From Ascidia mentula (taxonomy: Eukaryota > Chordata > Ascidiacea > Phlebobranchia > Ascidiidae): a stretch of 64,000 nucleotides of DNA. The position numbers and the translations under genes are program-made. The stretch is taken from assembly GCA_947561715.1 (NCBI GenBank), contig OX387202.1, positions 17,559,001 to 17,623,000 on the forward strand, read 5' to 3'. Under the pieces are notes generated by a model, which searched no databases, was not told the DNA's origin, and saw only the letters and a program-made list of their open reading frames with translations. Below, piece by piece: positions 1 through 10,384 of the stretch (positions within the stretch are counted from its first letter, which is position 1; the number at the start of each line of letters is the position of its first letter).

Positions 1-480
1 AAATCCATTGCGAAAAGACATTTCCTCACACAATCATAAACCATTGAAATGCATTCGCACCGAACATTTGATTTTACTGCTTTACGAGAGTAAGACATTT
101 CAGAATAACTTTTCCACAAATTTTACAACGAGTCCAACTGTTTCCCACATGTTTTGCCGAAGAGAAACAATGTTAGTTGATAATTTTGGTAAATGTTAGT
201 AAAAAAAGAAAAAATGTTTCCAATTTCAGGTAGCATTCTGTTCCAGATTGTTGTAACAGTCCGTTTCCCCTTCCAGTTACTCGGGGACGTACATGACGCA
301 TGTGGCGCTGACGTAATCACAGCACGGTTCCGCATCACCGATTCGCGATGTCCACGGTCGTTTACCTTGGTTGCTGACGTTGAGTTTACGGCCCGATTCA
401 ACTGGTCGCTAAGCAATTGGTTGCAACCAACAAAGGTATCCACGCAACCTGGAAACACGAACAGCGTTTTAAGATATATT
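1..480. repeat. Diverged repeat paired with 49421-49800
   Basis: About the first 400 bases match 49421-49800 in order with scattered substitutions and small indels. Both start near a run reading tttcctcacacaatcataaa and contain the same AG-rich stretch followed by a C-rich segment. On the minus strand both copies can be read as an open frame with the shared string WNRMLPEI, but the frames differ upstream of it and I do not recognise the product. No splice structure is convincing. I treat it as an old duplicated non-coding segment, with a decayed exon as the alternative. Confidence 0.55.
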
Positions 481-1087
481 GTAATGTATATTTATTAGGC
501 CTAAAGCTGGTTGAAAAGTGACCACGGATTATATGGACTCGTTATTCAAACAAGCCACCGTTATTTGGGTATTGATAATGAACTGAACTATGTTTTTTTG
601 AGCAGTTCGCGTGTTACTTGTGACAATTGTGTGTTTGCTATGAACGCTTTTTGGGAATACCGTTTTTGTATCTTCTTTTTTTTCAAAACAACAAATAATA
701 TATACAAAGTGAATATGTTTTGTTGGAAGCTCTCCTTGCAAGTTTTTATCTATCAGTTCATTCTACAAAAACAGATGCAAATTAATACAAACAAACCAAC
801 AGAAGTTATCGTAGCAAATTTCGTACCCGAAACAGTCGAAAGATTCCGGCTTGTAAGTGAATCACGTGACTTTCCAACCGCACCGGAAGTTACTTGAAAG
901 CAATTTCGGCATTACCCAAAAAATATTTTACGACAATCTCAATATAGTATTGGATATACGTGGATGCGAACCACACTTTGCTGTATGTTATGTCAACATA
1001 ACGATACATATACGGTTGTATATTATCACACTAATCCTGTGTCAGCAAATTTTTTGTGTCGAAATGTTTTTAGAAATTTATTTCTTG
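481..1087. other. AT-rich single-copy stretch, nothing recognised
   Basis: There is no recognisable gene or repeat here. One plus-strand open frame of 128 codons (511-897) is low complexity, rich in Phe, Asn and Lys, resembles no family I know and has no splice or start context. I do not call it. Confidence 0.5.
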
Positions 1088-1267
1088 TTATTCCCACGTG
1101 TGTTTGAATGTGGGCCGCGGAAAGACTACTAGGTCCAACCCATATGCAGACTGAAGGATTCCCCGGTATTGTCCAATAATCAGGTTGATACATGCAAGCG
1201 AATTTTCGTATTCATCTGTAAGGGTGACGTTTGGCACCGGAAACCTGAAGGTTATTCCAACGTTTCC
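1088..1267 (-). CDS. Possible 3'-terminal exon of an unidentified gene
   Basis: On the minus strand an acceptor-like TGCAG (1270-1266 region) precedes an open frame of about 58 codons ending in TAA at 1088-1090. An AATAAA polyadenylation hexamer lies 6 nt after the stop (1082-1077). The residues look protein-like and not low complexity, for example GNVGITFRFPVPNVTLTDEY and SAYGLDLVVFP. The acceptor has a weak pyrimidine tract. I do not recognise the family. It could be a true last exon whose upstream exons are elsewhere, or chance. Confidence 0.25.
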   Translation of the reverse strand, partial: GNVGITFRFPVPNVTLTDEYENSLACINLIIGQYRGILQSAYGLDLVVFPRPTFKHTWE

Positions 1268-1274
1268 CTGCACG

Positions 1275-2357
1275 TACTCTCGCGTTATCCATCTCTTTTA
1301 TTTACCGAAAAATTTATTGTCGTGTTTGGGCAAAAATAAACCGATGAATGAATGAATCGCTTGCGTCTCGGAAATTAAACGAAGAAGAAGAAAAACATCA
1401 TTTATTTGACATAACGCAGTCTAAGTCGACAGAGACGTTTTGTATCTCTCTATAGGGCAAGAATCTTTAGGTCTGATGTTAGGTGGAACGTGTAAAGGAT
1501 TCATTTGGAGGAGAATTTCACGTGGAGTGGCAAAATGCGCTTAAATTTTACTTTTCTCGCGATTTTTTTTGCAGGAATTTTGTTCTCACATTTTTAACTC
1601 AGTAGAAATTACTTTTTCTATTGCTGAGTTCCATACTACACACAAACTGACAACAAATCGAAATGTTGGACTCTTTAAAATGCCTTTGCTATTTCAGTTG
1701 ACTTCACGTCGTGGAAAAAAAGGTACGAATAACTTCTGAAATCAGGGAAATTTATTCATTGGGTTAACGTTACATAACTTACGCAATCATCAAAGTAAAC
1801 TTTTGTCGTATGTACAGGCTTAACGATGCCAAGAATCAAGCTTTTAACTAAAGAAACAAAAAAGAGGGCATGGCCGAACGAAATTGCCACAAAAAACACG
1901 CGAACAGTCAAAATTAATCCAACTTGGCGCTGAACTTTTTTCAATTTGCAAAGGGTTTGAATGAACGGCGAATTAAATTGTAACAGGAACATCTCACGAA
2001 AGCCAAACTTGTGGCAAAAGTGGAAACAACTCATTGCCGGTGCTGCCAGGCATATTTTTTCTGGCAAAAATATTCTTTCCGACCCTTCTGGCAAAAGTAG
2101 TTGTATGTGTCAACGTTTCGGTTGCTATGCACCAGACTTTATCAGGATAAAGCGATGCAAATGTTCAAAACACAGCGTGGTCAATTGCCGAGGCGCATAA
2201 ACGGAGCAACTACTTTTGCCAGAAGAGCCGTCTAGTAGTAACAAGGAGAAATACAAACGAAATTTATATGCGAAATCGCCCCATTTTTTTGTCTTCTGGT
2301 GGAGCTCTGCGATCTTCGGACGCTTCATCAAATTTGCTCTCAAACCACGACAATATT
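1275..2357. other. Non-coding stretch and 3' flank of the transporter exons
   Basis: No gene is visible. Minus-strand AATAAA hexamers occur here, for example near 1750-1755, and could serve the minus-strand transporter that ends at 2358. A 19-bp inverted repeat is described separately. Confidence 0.4.
2085..2225. repeat. 19-bp perfect inverted repeat with 103-bp loop
   Basis: The sequence cttctggcaaaagtagttg at 2085-2103 recurs as its exact reverse complement at 2207-2225. A third partial copy of the tctggcaaaa core is at about 2059-2069. The transcript could form a hairpin with a 103-nt loop. No target-site duplication is evident, so a terminal inverted repeat of a small transposon is not supported. 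Confidence 0.7.
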
Positions 2358-2830
2358 TCACTTCGTCCAATCGACCACGATCATGATCACACTCAGGGCA
2401 CAAAAAAGAACACCAAGCACTGCTATCACCCAGGCCTGGAAGTGGTGCAAAAGCGTCGGATGAATTATGAACGTTGAAACGTACATAACCGGTGCACAAC
2501 GACGTTGAATATATTTTTAATTCACAAATTTTTTTTTTAATTCGCCAAACAAATTTAGTTTTATTTTTCCTGATAAGTGATTTTAGGTTTTTGGATGTAA
2601 GCCCACGAAAGTGCTAACGTTTTCCAATAAATTAAAAAAAACTGTTTACGCTAATTCTAAGGGTGGTTGGTTAGCTGTTACTATATTTAATGAAACATTA
2701 TGATGGAAACTTACGAATTTTCTCTTGGTTGCGTATTCCACCTGGACTTTCTTCGCCGCCTGCCTTCCTGTGAGCTTTATGAAGAATGCGCTCGGCAATA
2801 TGATGAGGAGGGATGCGGAGGCGGTGGCAC
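2358..2830 (-). CDS. Last two coding exons of an SLC38-like amino acid transporter (partial)
   Basis: Penultimate exon 2715-2830 (116 bp) has an AG acceptor at 2832-2831 and a GTAAGT donor at 2714-2709. It encodes a hydrophobic segment with the string LLIILPSAFFIKL, very like the ILPSAFYIKL stretch of vertebrate SNAT/SLC38 transporters. The last exon, 2358-2435 (78 bp), follows a pyrimidine-rich acceptor, joins in phase 0 and encodes one membrane helix ending SVIMIVVDWTK before TGA, matching the family's C-terminal LDWV-type end. SLC38 proteins are secondary transporters of neutral amino acids at cell membranes. Both exons are intact, but I find no upstream SLC38 exons on the higher-coordinate side, which is occupied by repeats and the ficolin array. 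It is either the tail of a gene with a very long intron or a stranded fragment. Confidence 0.7.
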
Positions 2831-2840
2831 CTAATATGGG

Positions 2841-2868
2841 ACATGTGACATGTGACATGTGACATGTG
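2841..2868. repeat. 7-bp microsatellite (acatgtg)x4
   Basis: There are four perfect copies of acatgtg. The array begins 10 bases upstream of the SLC38-like penultimate exon on the minus strand, where a pyrimidine tract and branch point are normally expected, so it may weaken that acceptor. Confidence 0.9.
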
Positions 2869-2869
2869 T

Positions 2870-3040
2870 AAGATGATGACAATTAGATCCACACAAACTA
2901 TCTTTGAAAAGCAACAAAACATTTAGAGCCTAATTTTGAAAGAAATTGTTTTTGTTGAACATTATTCGTAGAAATATGACGAAAATTACAATTTGTGTTT
3001 TTGTGTGTTGATTTTGGAATGTCCACCTCATATTGTTTAT
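2870..3040. other. Short stretch with a fragment of the block left arm
   Basis: The last part (about 2995-3055) carries the 'ttttggaatgtccacctcat' motif also found at about 6375, 23475, 39630 and 58515. It is therefore a small piece of the repeated left arm. No gene is seen. Confidence 0.5.
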
Positions 3041-3165
3041 TCATTACCGGTCATACGCAGTTGGCAATGAACTTGTGTAGGTACCCATCCCTTTGCAGCA
3101 AGTATTTATGTCTTCGAATTCACTGTCAATGATTTTATACGTGTTGCTTATCTTGTAAGTACGTG
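3041..3165 (-). mobile_element. Penelope-type element fragment (region upstream of GIY-YIG)
   Basis: The segment matches 41846-41960 closely. In that second copy the minus strand reads directly into a GIY-YIG-like remnant, so this piece should be the region between reverse transcriptase and endonuclease of the same element. Here the endonuclease part is absent. The frame is broken. Confidence 0.45.
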
Positions 3166-3299
3166 GAAAGATGGAGCGCATAAGTTAAAGCTTGTAATGA
3201 CGGGGGACAAAGCTCTACTATTTGCTGTAGAGATTGGACCTGGTTAGTTTCCTGTAGGTTGTGCTATAGACCTTTCAGATCGTGGCATTTTTGCCTGAA

Positions 3300-3545
3300 A
3301 ATAATCTTTCATGCCTCAGTCTGAACTGCCATGTCTCAAATGCGCTGAATTTGACATTGCCACAACTTTAACCTCCAACAGCAACGTGTTCCTCCAATAG
3401 TCGAGTTAACGTTTAGGGTAAAACACCCTCATAGTCCTCCAACCAATTCTATTGATCATTTGTTCCCACACTCCACTCATTTGGATGACCCTTTGTGGGT
3501 TAAACGACAATTTCACTCTTCGCTGCCGAAAATTTAAGTATTTTT
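3300..3545 (-). pseudogene. BEL/Pao retrotransposon integrase C-terminal remnant
   Basis: The minus strand encodes FNPQ...MSGVWEQMINRI and, after a stop, TLLLEVKVVAMSNS. BEL/Pao integrases carry W-x-FNPP...HMGGVWER-x-IR followed by a TLL-x-E-x-E...NSRPL segment in this spacing. The match is by motif order only. Stops and a frameshift make it a dead fragment. A second copy lies at 42120-42350, and the two are embedded in a longer shared segment (3041-3780 and 41846-42600). Confidence 0.6.
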
Positions 3546-3935
3546 TTTTATTCCACAATGTATTTAAATGTAATAAAAAGGGTCTGACACAAATTGTGCA
3601 GTTTTTGATTAATATTTTGCTCATTTTTTGTGAGGTTATGGACTGGTCAGTAATTTGTATCAACTGAAGTAATTTATGCGTGTAAATGCTTTGCGAAAAG
3701 GTCGATAAAACGAGTTAGAGGAAATAATAAATACTGGATTGGTCAAAGGCGCTCGAGCCATATACCAAGCAAAATACATGATCAGATACTTACCCAGGAT
3801 CATGCCTATTGTTTCCAAATGAAATGTTTGATGTTTGATGAATATCCGCATCGCAATTCTCAGTGCTGCAATGCTGCTTCTTTAGTTACAATAATGGTGA
3901 CAAGGGGCAACATACAAAAACTTAATAAAATATTC
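3546..3935. other. Remainder of the segment shared with 42350-42600, then single-copy
   Basis: Up to about 3780 the sequence matches 42350-42600. After that no repeat or gene is recognised until the start of block I. Confidence 0.45.
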
Positions 3936-6660
3936 CACAACAATTACGGATTGTCAGTGACATGGCGCGGTGGTAAACGATTTCTGATGGATCACCTTCA
4001 GAAAAGTCCAATCATTCTGACGAACTAATATATCTTAAAGATCGGACGAAGTGTGAAATGCATTAGAAATGTCGACATCATAGCAACGTGTTTATTTCTG
4101 AGTCCATGTCGGTGGTAACCCTGTGTGTAACACGTAATTGTGATTGCTGATTATTGCTACTTAATAAACTGTGCATAGGAAAGCATTGGTATAATTCCCA
4201 GTGGGTAAAAGAGCATGACTTCCGATCGCAGACAAAACTTGCGTAAGGTTTTTTTACTGGAACCTGCAATAACGTACATAAGTTGGCTAAGACGAAGAGG
4301 GACGTTTTGTGAAGGAAGATTGAGAAAAAGGAACGTTGACTTCTTTCTTCGTCTCTCTCTCCTTTATTTTAGCTGTATGTCTTGCTCATTCTCGGTGCGA
4401 GCTTGGAAGTATGTGTAATGTGTAGTCACAGACTAAACACACTGCACAGTACATGATTCACTCAATTGTTCGCAAATGAAAGGAAAAAATATGAACAAAA
4501 TACAGAATTTTAATTATTTAAATTTTAGTTTTTAGTTATGAAATCTAAATATTTTAATTTTGAATTTGTTCTCTTATTTCTTTATATCAAATGTTCACTG
4601 ACATCGCAGACAAGGCTTGGCACCTCAGCTTGATCAGCCACTGTAGCCCCGCAACAAATCCTGTGGAGGCGAAAGACCTATTGGCCTATAATTGCCTGAA
4701 TGTCTCTCTGTTGAATTTACAACGACCAACACTTTAATTCGAATAACAGTTAATTATCAGGCCCTTTGGGAATAAATCTCAAGCCTCGGCGAATAGCTTA
4801 TAGAGACCCAGTGATGATTTGTTTGTCACAATAATAATCGATAATGCAATTGAACACGTAACAGACTGATCTTAACTCAGCTTGCAATGCCATGCACTGC
4901 GATTTGAAACGTAAGATCACGTGAATTTCTTCAGCAGCAGCGACATATAGTGGAAGAGGAAAAAGGGAATGTCGCGCAATGACTGTTAAAACTTGTCATT
5001 GTCCGCTGTAATATCCACATCGCTATATGTCTTACACCTTGGTTTTCTATATAAGTAAGATTTTCCCCAACAAGATCGCAAATGTATATGAACTCTCAGT
5101 ATAAAATAGCGACTTATCGAAACCCACAATTTCAAGCTTACTCTTATGGCGTTAAAAATCTTTTATGAAATTTCCACTTTCAATTGGGCGCAATGTAGTT
5201 GCTATAAATAACGTAAGAAAACAAAGCGATTCAATTCATACATCGAACCTTCATGAAGAAATTAGTCGTGTTGTTTGAACAGTGCAACAATACACCGTGT
5301 TAGAAACAGTTTTTTAGTTGTTTCGGTAACTTCACACACACCTGTGTCCAATATAGAACATAATGGATGACCGTGACAGCAAGGAACTGAAGTAGTTTTT
5401 TATTAAATTGCAACTTAATGTACGAACCGCCGATTTGAAGCACCACAAAAATGGGACACGCACCAAACTTTAAGCTGTGTCTAACATAGAAATACATTTC
5501 TTTCCACGTCTTTAATCCAAATATGTTTCATGGGCACCAATTTTACACAGAAACAAGGTTTACAAACAGTTACAACAATCACTCTCTGCAAATCATTGAC
5601 GATTTCATTCACATATCTGAGAATGCAGAGGCTTCCCCATACAACAGAAAATATTGACATGTTTTACTTATTTAAAAGATCTTTCGGCAAAAACTCATGC
5701 CATAATATGTTTAAAAATCTCGTGACTGGTCCAGCTCCACAGTTATTAGAGCTGACCAAACTGACGTCATAAATCGTAGATAGGACTTGCGTGGGTGGTG
5801 ACGTCATATATCATTAATTTTAGTCACACACCCGCAGGAGCGGAAAAAACAATTAACGCACAGTAAAAGGCACAAAACGCAAACAATAAACACATTAAGC
5901 TTTAAACAGTAATGTGGGAAAGGGGTAGGTATTGCCCACATTAAGTTGCAACTGTTGATGTTGTTTTTACAGCGATTCCATGAGCAGGAGAAGATACATG
6001 TCTTTCGCCGACTCAAGGATTTGCGGTCGCTGAACTTAACTCTGTGACTCGGGTTGTCGAGCACGTGTTTGCACACTTCCGACGTTGCCGATCGTTGATG
6101 TTCAGCGATGCGTGTCCACAAGTTTCTTGATATCTGTTCAATGTAGGATTGACTACACGAATATGGGAGTTTGTTAACGACGGATGAGAGGTGAAAGGTC
6201 TTCTTTTTGCATGGAAAATGCTGCGCAAGTTTGAGTGGGTCATGTTCCACGCCCTATACAGTCTTCCTGTCTGTGCAGCGGTAATCGTAACGTGTTGATT
6301 TCCGATGGATTCGGTGGTTTATACGATCTGGGTGTGCTGGCAGCCTCATCACACAGAATTTTGCGTTTTTGTGTGTGGGTTTTGGAATGTCCACCTCATT
6401 TTTTATGCATTACCGAACTTGCGCACTAAGCTACGAATTTGTTCTAACCTATTTTTTTCGAAATTATGATTGTTTTGTTGATATGTGTGCACTACGATGC
6501 ATAGGCATATTTTACCGTGCAAAATAAGTTTGTTTCTAGCGCTACATGGAAAGAGCATGAATTAGGGATCGTGGCAAAAGATATTACGGGAAAAAGGGCC
6601 CGATTTTTTAGCTGCAGTATCTTTGTAATCGAAGACATAACAAAAATATTAGGAAAGCTA
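3936..6660. repeat. Block I left arm
   Basis: The segment recurs in the same order at 21001-23750 and 56055-58720, with partial copies at 38205-39915. It begins near cggattgtcagtgacatggc and contains a TTTTTT/CTCTCTCC-rich stretch (4310-4400), a stretch around 4620-4860, a stretch at 5300-5500 rich in short spurious ORFs, and the GIY-YIG remnant. Apart from that remnant I recognise no coding content. Identity with the other arms is high by eye, so the duplication is fairly recent. Confidence 0.8.
5990..6250 (-). pseudogene. Penelope-like GIY-YIG endonuclease remnant
   Basis: The minus-strand frame reads LPYSCSQSYIEQISRN, then LWTRIAEHQRS, then VCKHVLDNPSHRVKF. Penelope-like elements end in a GIY-YIG nuclease with C-x-C-x3-YIG-x-T-x-R-x-L-x2-R-x2-EH and a later H...H pair. 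Arg, Glu-His and the downstream His are kept, but YIG has become YIE and the first cysteine pattern is changed. No reverse transcriptase is present on the upstream side in this copy. Four more copies exist (23085-23341, 39215-39470, 41590-41960, 58120-58381). Confidence 0.6.
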
Positions 6661-7131
6661 TATTTAACTATTTTATTCGGGGCACATCAAATCCCCACGA
6701 ATATCACACCACGTGAACGAATAACGCCACGCATAAAATTGAACAAAGTAAGTGGGGAAACGCAACGAATAAGGGAAAGGTCTTGACGATACACAGCGAC
6801 TCCTTGCGGCAGTCAGTCCCTCGCGGGTAACGCACTAGTTGGCGCAAATACCTAGTAGGCACACGAGAAAACACAAGGAAAAAAAAACCGCAAAACACAT
6901 AAAAAATAATCGCATGTGCGGCTATCGTCCCCTAGTGGTTGATTTAACATGGTGTAACTGACCACGTGTTGGCGCAGCTAAATGGCGGGCGAAGTGGGCG
7001 CTTTTATGGGGTGTCGGTATGCGTGATGTTAAGCGTGTTTACGACATCGGCCAGGATTTCCCCGAGAAAGGGGTTGTCCCTATTTCGCTGGACAGTGAGT
7101 CTTAAGCGAAAGGAGGATTTGCAGGATGTTA

Positions 7132-10100
7132 CTAGGTGGCGGGGTATGTCGTTGATGGGGCGTGTTTAATTCTGTTGCGTGTTTTCCAGATAGTGTGTGT
7201 TAGTGCGATGTTTAACAGTGCTCCTAATGTTTTCGTGTAAGGTGTTGTGTTGTGAAGTTGTGGAAATGTGATGTGTAAAGGGGTGTCGAAAGGACAGGTG
7301 TTTAGGTCAGATAAAGTTCGAAAGACGTTGCGAATTAAGGAGAGCAGAGGTTGAATGGAAGGACAGTTGTGGAATAGGTAAGTAAAAGTTTCAAAGGGGA
7401 ATTTGCACAGGTAGCAGTGGGGTTGTTGGTCCAAGGGGAGGTATGATTTTTGACAATTTAACGGAAGAATTTTATGTGTTAGCCGAAAATTAAAAGTTTT
7501 GAGATAATTTGGAAAGATGGGATGGTGAATTTGGTGCCAGTCGTTGAAGGGATGTGGTGTGTTGGTTTCGTCGATGATCCGGAGATAGAGGGGTTTGAGT
7601 TTTTTGGTCATGAGCTCAGTTTCGGTGAGTTTGAAAGATTTGAGAAGATTAAGAATATGAAGATAGTGCGGAGAAGGTGTTGAAGCGTGTGGAAGAAAGT
7701 TTCTAGAACGAAGGTTAAAAAGTTTGGGGGGAGTCCAATGTTATATTCTATAAAGGAGAGTTGTGGAGAGGTTGGGGATTCCAAAAGGCGGTGGTTGTAA
7801 TATTGCTTTATAGGAGAGAGAAGTGATAGGTCAGCGTAGAGGGGAATGTTTGCCGCGCCGTAACCGCCATGGTCACGACGGGCTGCCAGGATGTTAATTG
7901 GCAGGGTTGGGCTGTTTGGGCCGACGACGAACTTTACCACAATGCCGTCGATCCGTTCTCGTTGCTGGGGAGATAAAGGGTAAGTTTTACCAAGGTATGA
8001 AATTTGGGGCAAAAGTAAAGTTTTTGAGAGGATGCATTTAGAATCAAAGGTAAGAAACGGGTTGCTGATAGATTTGGCGCGGGATTGCAAAGAGGTAATT
8101 GTTTTGTGCCATGTCGCTGTAATGTCTGATGGTGCGCCTATTGGGGTGTTTAACGGAGTTATCGATTTAGGGTTCCACTTTATATTACACAAGGTCGGGT
8201 CATCAATGGGAGGTCGAAGGATGGCAATCGCTTCGGTTTTGGTGGGGTTTAGTTTTAATCCAGAAAATTTACCAAAATGATCAATGAGGCCGAGGGCTTT
8301 GGTGAGGGAGTGCCGATGCGCCACCACTAGGGTGACGTCATCGGCGTAAGCGATTGCCTTGGGTGTGTTGCGGCATGGCACTGGGGTTGAGTCGATAGAA
8401 GAGTTATTTTGAAGGGCAACGAGGAGCGGATCTAGGGCAATCAGGAAGAGGTTCAGACTAAGGGGCTCTCCTTGTCTGACTCCTCTCCTGGTGGCAAAGC
8501 CGTTTATGAAGGCCCGGGAGTTGGCGCTAGAGTGAAGTGCAGAAAGGTAATTAGTAAAGCAAGTGGGAAAGCGTTTAAGAGTTAACTGAAGGAGTAGCCA
8601 AGAAAATGAAACAGAATCGAAGGCTTTTTGAAAATCGAGGGAAATGAAGTAAGTGTCCGAATTGATGGAGGAAGCGTGATGGTGGAGATCGCGTAGGAGA
8701 GAAGTTGCGTCGGTGGTGGAAGAGCCGGGGGTAGCGAATTGATTTGAAGAAAGAAGGGTTTGAGTCTGAGATTTAGAAGCTTGTAAAGAATTTTAAGGTC
8801 CGTATTTAAAAGAGAGATTGGCCGGTAATTATTAAGAAGAGTGGGGTCATTTTTTTTTAAGATAAGGGTAAGATGTCCAAGGTTGTATTCTGAAGGGGTG
8901 TAGGAATTAAAATATGAGAAGTTAAGAGCTTGGGTGAGGTCGGGGGTTTTGCCGGAGGGAAAGAGGGAAAGAGTTTTTCTAATTTCATGTTGCGTGATGG
9001 GGATTGATAGGGTTTCAATGTGTTGGTCCGAATTTAATTTAAGGGGAATTTTAGCGAATAAATTAGAGGGGTCAGGTATTGGAAGGTTTTGATTAGAAAA
9101 TAGAGTTTCGAAGAATTGCCGAGTGTGAGAAAGAAGTTCCTTGGGGGTAGAGAGAGGGAGGCCGTGGTCGTCTTGTAGTTCGAAAATGGGATTGTGAATG
9201 CGTGAGGGTAGTAATTCGGAATAGAGTAATTTATCGGTAATGTTTTAAAAATGGGAGTCGGAGGAAAGATATTTTAGAATAGAGTCGCGGGATTTAGAAA
9301 GGTAGAGAGAATTTAGGGATTTTTTAATAGATTGAAAGGAACGAAAGTTTTCAGAAGAGGGATTGTCGTTGAGAATTTGGCGGGCGGTGTCGAGTTGTTG
9401 CTGTAGGGTGTAAGTTTCTTCTCGGGATTGTTTAGCCAAACGTTTCGAATGTGATTTTGTCAGGGATTGAAATTTAAATTTAAGTGTTAGCCAAAAATCC
9501 ATGGGGTTAGGGTGTAAGGGAGCGAGAGTTTGCCAAAGGGGGTAGAAGCGGTGATAGTCGAGACGGAAAAGAGGGTCGTTAAGAGTTTTAGTATTATTTT
9601 TCCATGTGCCACGGCCTCTGGGTGGAGAAGAGATAAGGTTAAGAGAGACCGAAACTGAGTCATGGTCCGAAAAGGGGCAAGGAGTAAAAAGATGATTATT
9701 GGGAGATAATGAAAGGGAGAGGTAAATTCTATCTATTCTAGACTGAGAGTTTGGGGCGCGGCGGGAAAATTGACGGAGATTTGGGTGTAGAAGCCGAAAA
9801 GAATCCTGTAAATTAAAAGTGGTTAGTAATTTTATGAGGTTATAGCTGGGTTGTCGATTGGGTAGTGATGGGTATCTGTCTAAGGTAGGGTCGGTTACGC
9901 AATTAAAATCTCCAGTAAAAACAATTGGGTGGGTAGAAGAGATGTAGGGGTAGAGAGAGTCGAAGAATTTGTTATTGAATATGAAATTTTTTGTGCCGGA
10001 GGGTGCGTATATATTAACTAAGTGAAAGGTGTGGGTCAGGGTTGATATATCGGCCGCAATAATGCGACCGTCAGAGTCGGAAGTTGAATTAAGAATTCGG

Positions 10101-10338
10101 AGGCTGGAGGAGTTTAGAAGAACTGCGACACCCCCGTAGGCAGAGCCTTTTAGAGGTGCCCAGTTTAAGAGGATTGGGCCGGAAGTCCATTCGGACTTCC
10201 ACAGGGATTCGGTATGGGGGGTAAAGTGAGTTTCTTGGAGGAAAAAAAGGTCAAAGTTAATAGGGCCCTTTTCTTGGTTGCCTGGCCTAAGCCGTTAACG
10301 TTCAGAGTGCAAATGCGTAGATAAGAAATTGGCGCCAT
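7132..10338 (-). pseudogene. LINE copy A ORF2 (APE endonuclease, reverse transcriptase)
   Basis: The start is ATG at 10338 (MAPISYLRI). Domains in order are the APE endonuclease with LNVNGL, QETH, GDFNCV and SDHDS motifs (about 10330-9600), a linker (9245-9502 open), the reverse transcriptase with ILYKLLNLRLK, DFQKAFDSVS, RRGVRQGEPLS and the catalytic AYADDV (about 8860-7900), and a C-terminal finger CYLCKFPFETFTYLFHNC (about 7400). The enzyme would nick target DNA and prime reverse transcription. Frameshifts near 10275 (19-bp deletion), 8800 and 7650 break the frame. The last open piece is 7132-7611. Copy A has Glu where B and C have Asp in the RQGDPLS motif. Confidence 0.85.
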
Positions 10339-10384
10339 TATAAAAACAAAATAAAAACAAAGTCACGTGGTCAGTGGGGTTATT

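Noticed and set aside
511..897. 128-codon plus-strand open frame
   Set aside because: Low-complexity AT-rich composition, no recognisable domain, no supporting splice or poly(A) context.
2841..2868. Part of the SLC38 exon coding HMSHVTCHMSH-like residues
   Set aside because: This is the translated 7-bp microsatellite, lying upstream of the acceptor AG at 2831-2832.
5990..6250. GIY-YIG homing endonuclease of an intron or organelle
   Set aside because: The sequence is nuclear and repetitive, and the motif spacing with EH and the downstream His fits the Penelope-type C-terminus better.
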